NCBI GenBank assembly: GCA_023264915.1
Contig: JAHFUU010000194.1
Location: 1-5,703, forward strand
Length of the DNA: 5,703 nt
Reading direction: 5' to 3'
Origin: Microthrixaceae bacterium
Lineage (GTDB): Bacteria; Actinomycetota; Acidimicrobiia; Acidimicrobiales; Acidimicrobilacustridaceae
Part shown: one piece after another, positions 5,411 to 5,703 of the stretch
How positions within the stretch are numbered: position 1 is the stretch's first letter
How the letters are laid out: every line of letters starts with the position of its first letter
Position numbers and translations under genes: made by a program
Notes under the pieces: model-generated
Told to the model about the DNA's origin: nothing
Databases searched by the model: none
Seen by the model: the letters and a program-made list of their open reading frames with translations, nothing else

Positions 5411-5608
5411 TCCCTGGGCGCATCTTCGAGCTTGCCCCTGCAACCGTGAGCGACAGCGAGCGGACCACCCGGAACAGGTGTGAGCGCCTACGGCGCCCCG
5501 AGAAGATGAGGCCATCTACCGCATCCGCCCAGTTGCAGACTCGTCGGGCCGGGGCGGAGCCCCGCTAACCTTCCCGTGCACGGGTAGCGGCCAAGTGGGG
5601 AGGACCCG
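5411..5608. promoter_or_regulatory. structured leader and promoter region before the amidase gene
   Basis: No gene is supported here. The stretch holds three short dyads: GCGCC/GGCGC around TAC (5484-5496), CGGGGC/GCCCCG around GGA (5550-5564), and the 12-bp perfect palindrome CCCGTGCACGGG (5573-5584). CGCTA (5563-5567) and TAGCG (5585-5589) flank the palindrome and could lengthen it with a 5-base bulge. I see no -35/-10 pair at normal spacing. The palindrome lies 24 bases before the amidase start, where an operator or a translation-affecting RNA structure would be plausible. Confidence 0.4.
5597..5604 (+). promoter_or_regulatory. ribosome binding site of the amidase gene
   Basis: GGGGAGGA precedes ATG 5609 with 4 bases between. 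It is strongly complementary to the 16S rRNA tail and fixes the amidase start. Confidence 0.75.
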
Positions 5609-5703
5609 ATGGCAGATGACCTTGCCGAGCTCGATGCGGTGAGCCAGGCCGAGATGGTCGCTCGCGGTGAAGTGACGCCGCGTACGCTGGTTGAAGCGGC
5701 TAT
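5609..5703 (+). CDS. amidase-signature family protein, N-terminus only
   Basis: Only 31 full codons lie in the window, starting at ATG 5609 behind a strong ribosome site. The peptide MADDLAELDAVSQAEMVARG, followed by EVTPRTLVEAA, matches the usual N-terminus of amidase-signature enzymes, which typically open with a helix of the form LDA.AQAELVRRGEVSPxELVEAAI. The family hydrolyses amide bonds using a Ser-cisSer-Lys triad, and includes GatA of the Glu-tRNA amidotransferase and many catabolic amidases. The triad lies beyond the window edge, so catalytic competence and substrate cannot be judged. The absence of gatC immediately upstream argues mildly for a stand-alone amidase rather than GatA. 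The family call rests on this short match. Confidence 0.72.
   Translation, partial: MADDLAELDAVSQAEMVARGEVTPRTLVEAA

Overview
The window is GC-rich, with frequent GTG starts, tight GTGA gene overlaps and a protein repertoire typical of Actinobacteria. The OtsA and glycerate kinase variants look like those of Acidimicrobiia-type actinobacteria, but that finer placement is inferred from remembered family features and was not tested by a search. No mobile element, CRISPR array, tRNA or rRNA is visible. It reads as ordinary chromosomal housekeeping sequence.

Left block (1-1408, + strand): the end of a LytR_C-domain envelope protein, then a 58-residue membrane-type small ORF (459-635), then trehalose-6-phosphate phosphatase otsB (632-1408). 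The three are chained by two GTGA start/stop overlaps, so they form a probable translationally coupled operon. Middle block: otsA (2820-1432, - strand) faces otsB tail to tail with only 23 bp between stops. The OtsA-OtsB trehalose pathway is therefore complete here but split over convergent transcripts. OtsA makes trehalose-6-phosphate from a nucleotide-glucose and glucose-6-phosphate, and OtsB dephosphorylates it to trehalose, a compatible solute and stress protectant.

Divergent from otsA is a compact glycerate kinase (2994-3938, +) feeding glycerate into lower glycolysis. Its 3' end overlaps, in antisense, a small two-helix membrane protein gene (4154-3846, -). A second small two-helix membrane protein (4600-4403, -) follows upstream on the same strand and is divergent from a predicted lipoprotein (4728-5354, +). 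That lipoprotein has a Ser/Thr-rich linker and a helical C-terminal domain with two cysteines.

Right edge: a perfect 10-bp hairpin follows the lipoprotein gene, then a leader with several short hairpins and a 12-bp palindrome. The window ends in the first 31 codons of an amidase-signature-family gene (5609 onward). I found no strong case for a new biological system. The items most worth a second look are the small coupled ORF at 459-635, the shortened glycerate kinase, the antisense gene overlap, and the structured leader before the amidase.
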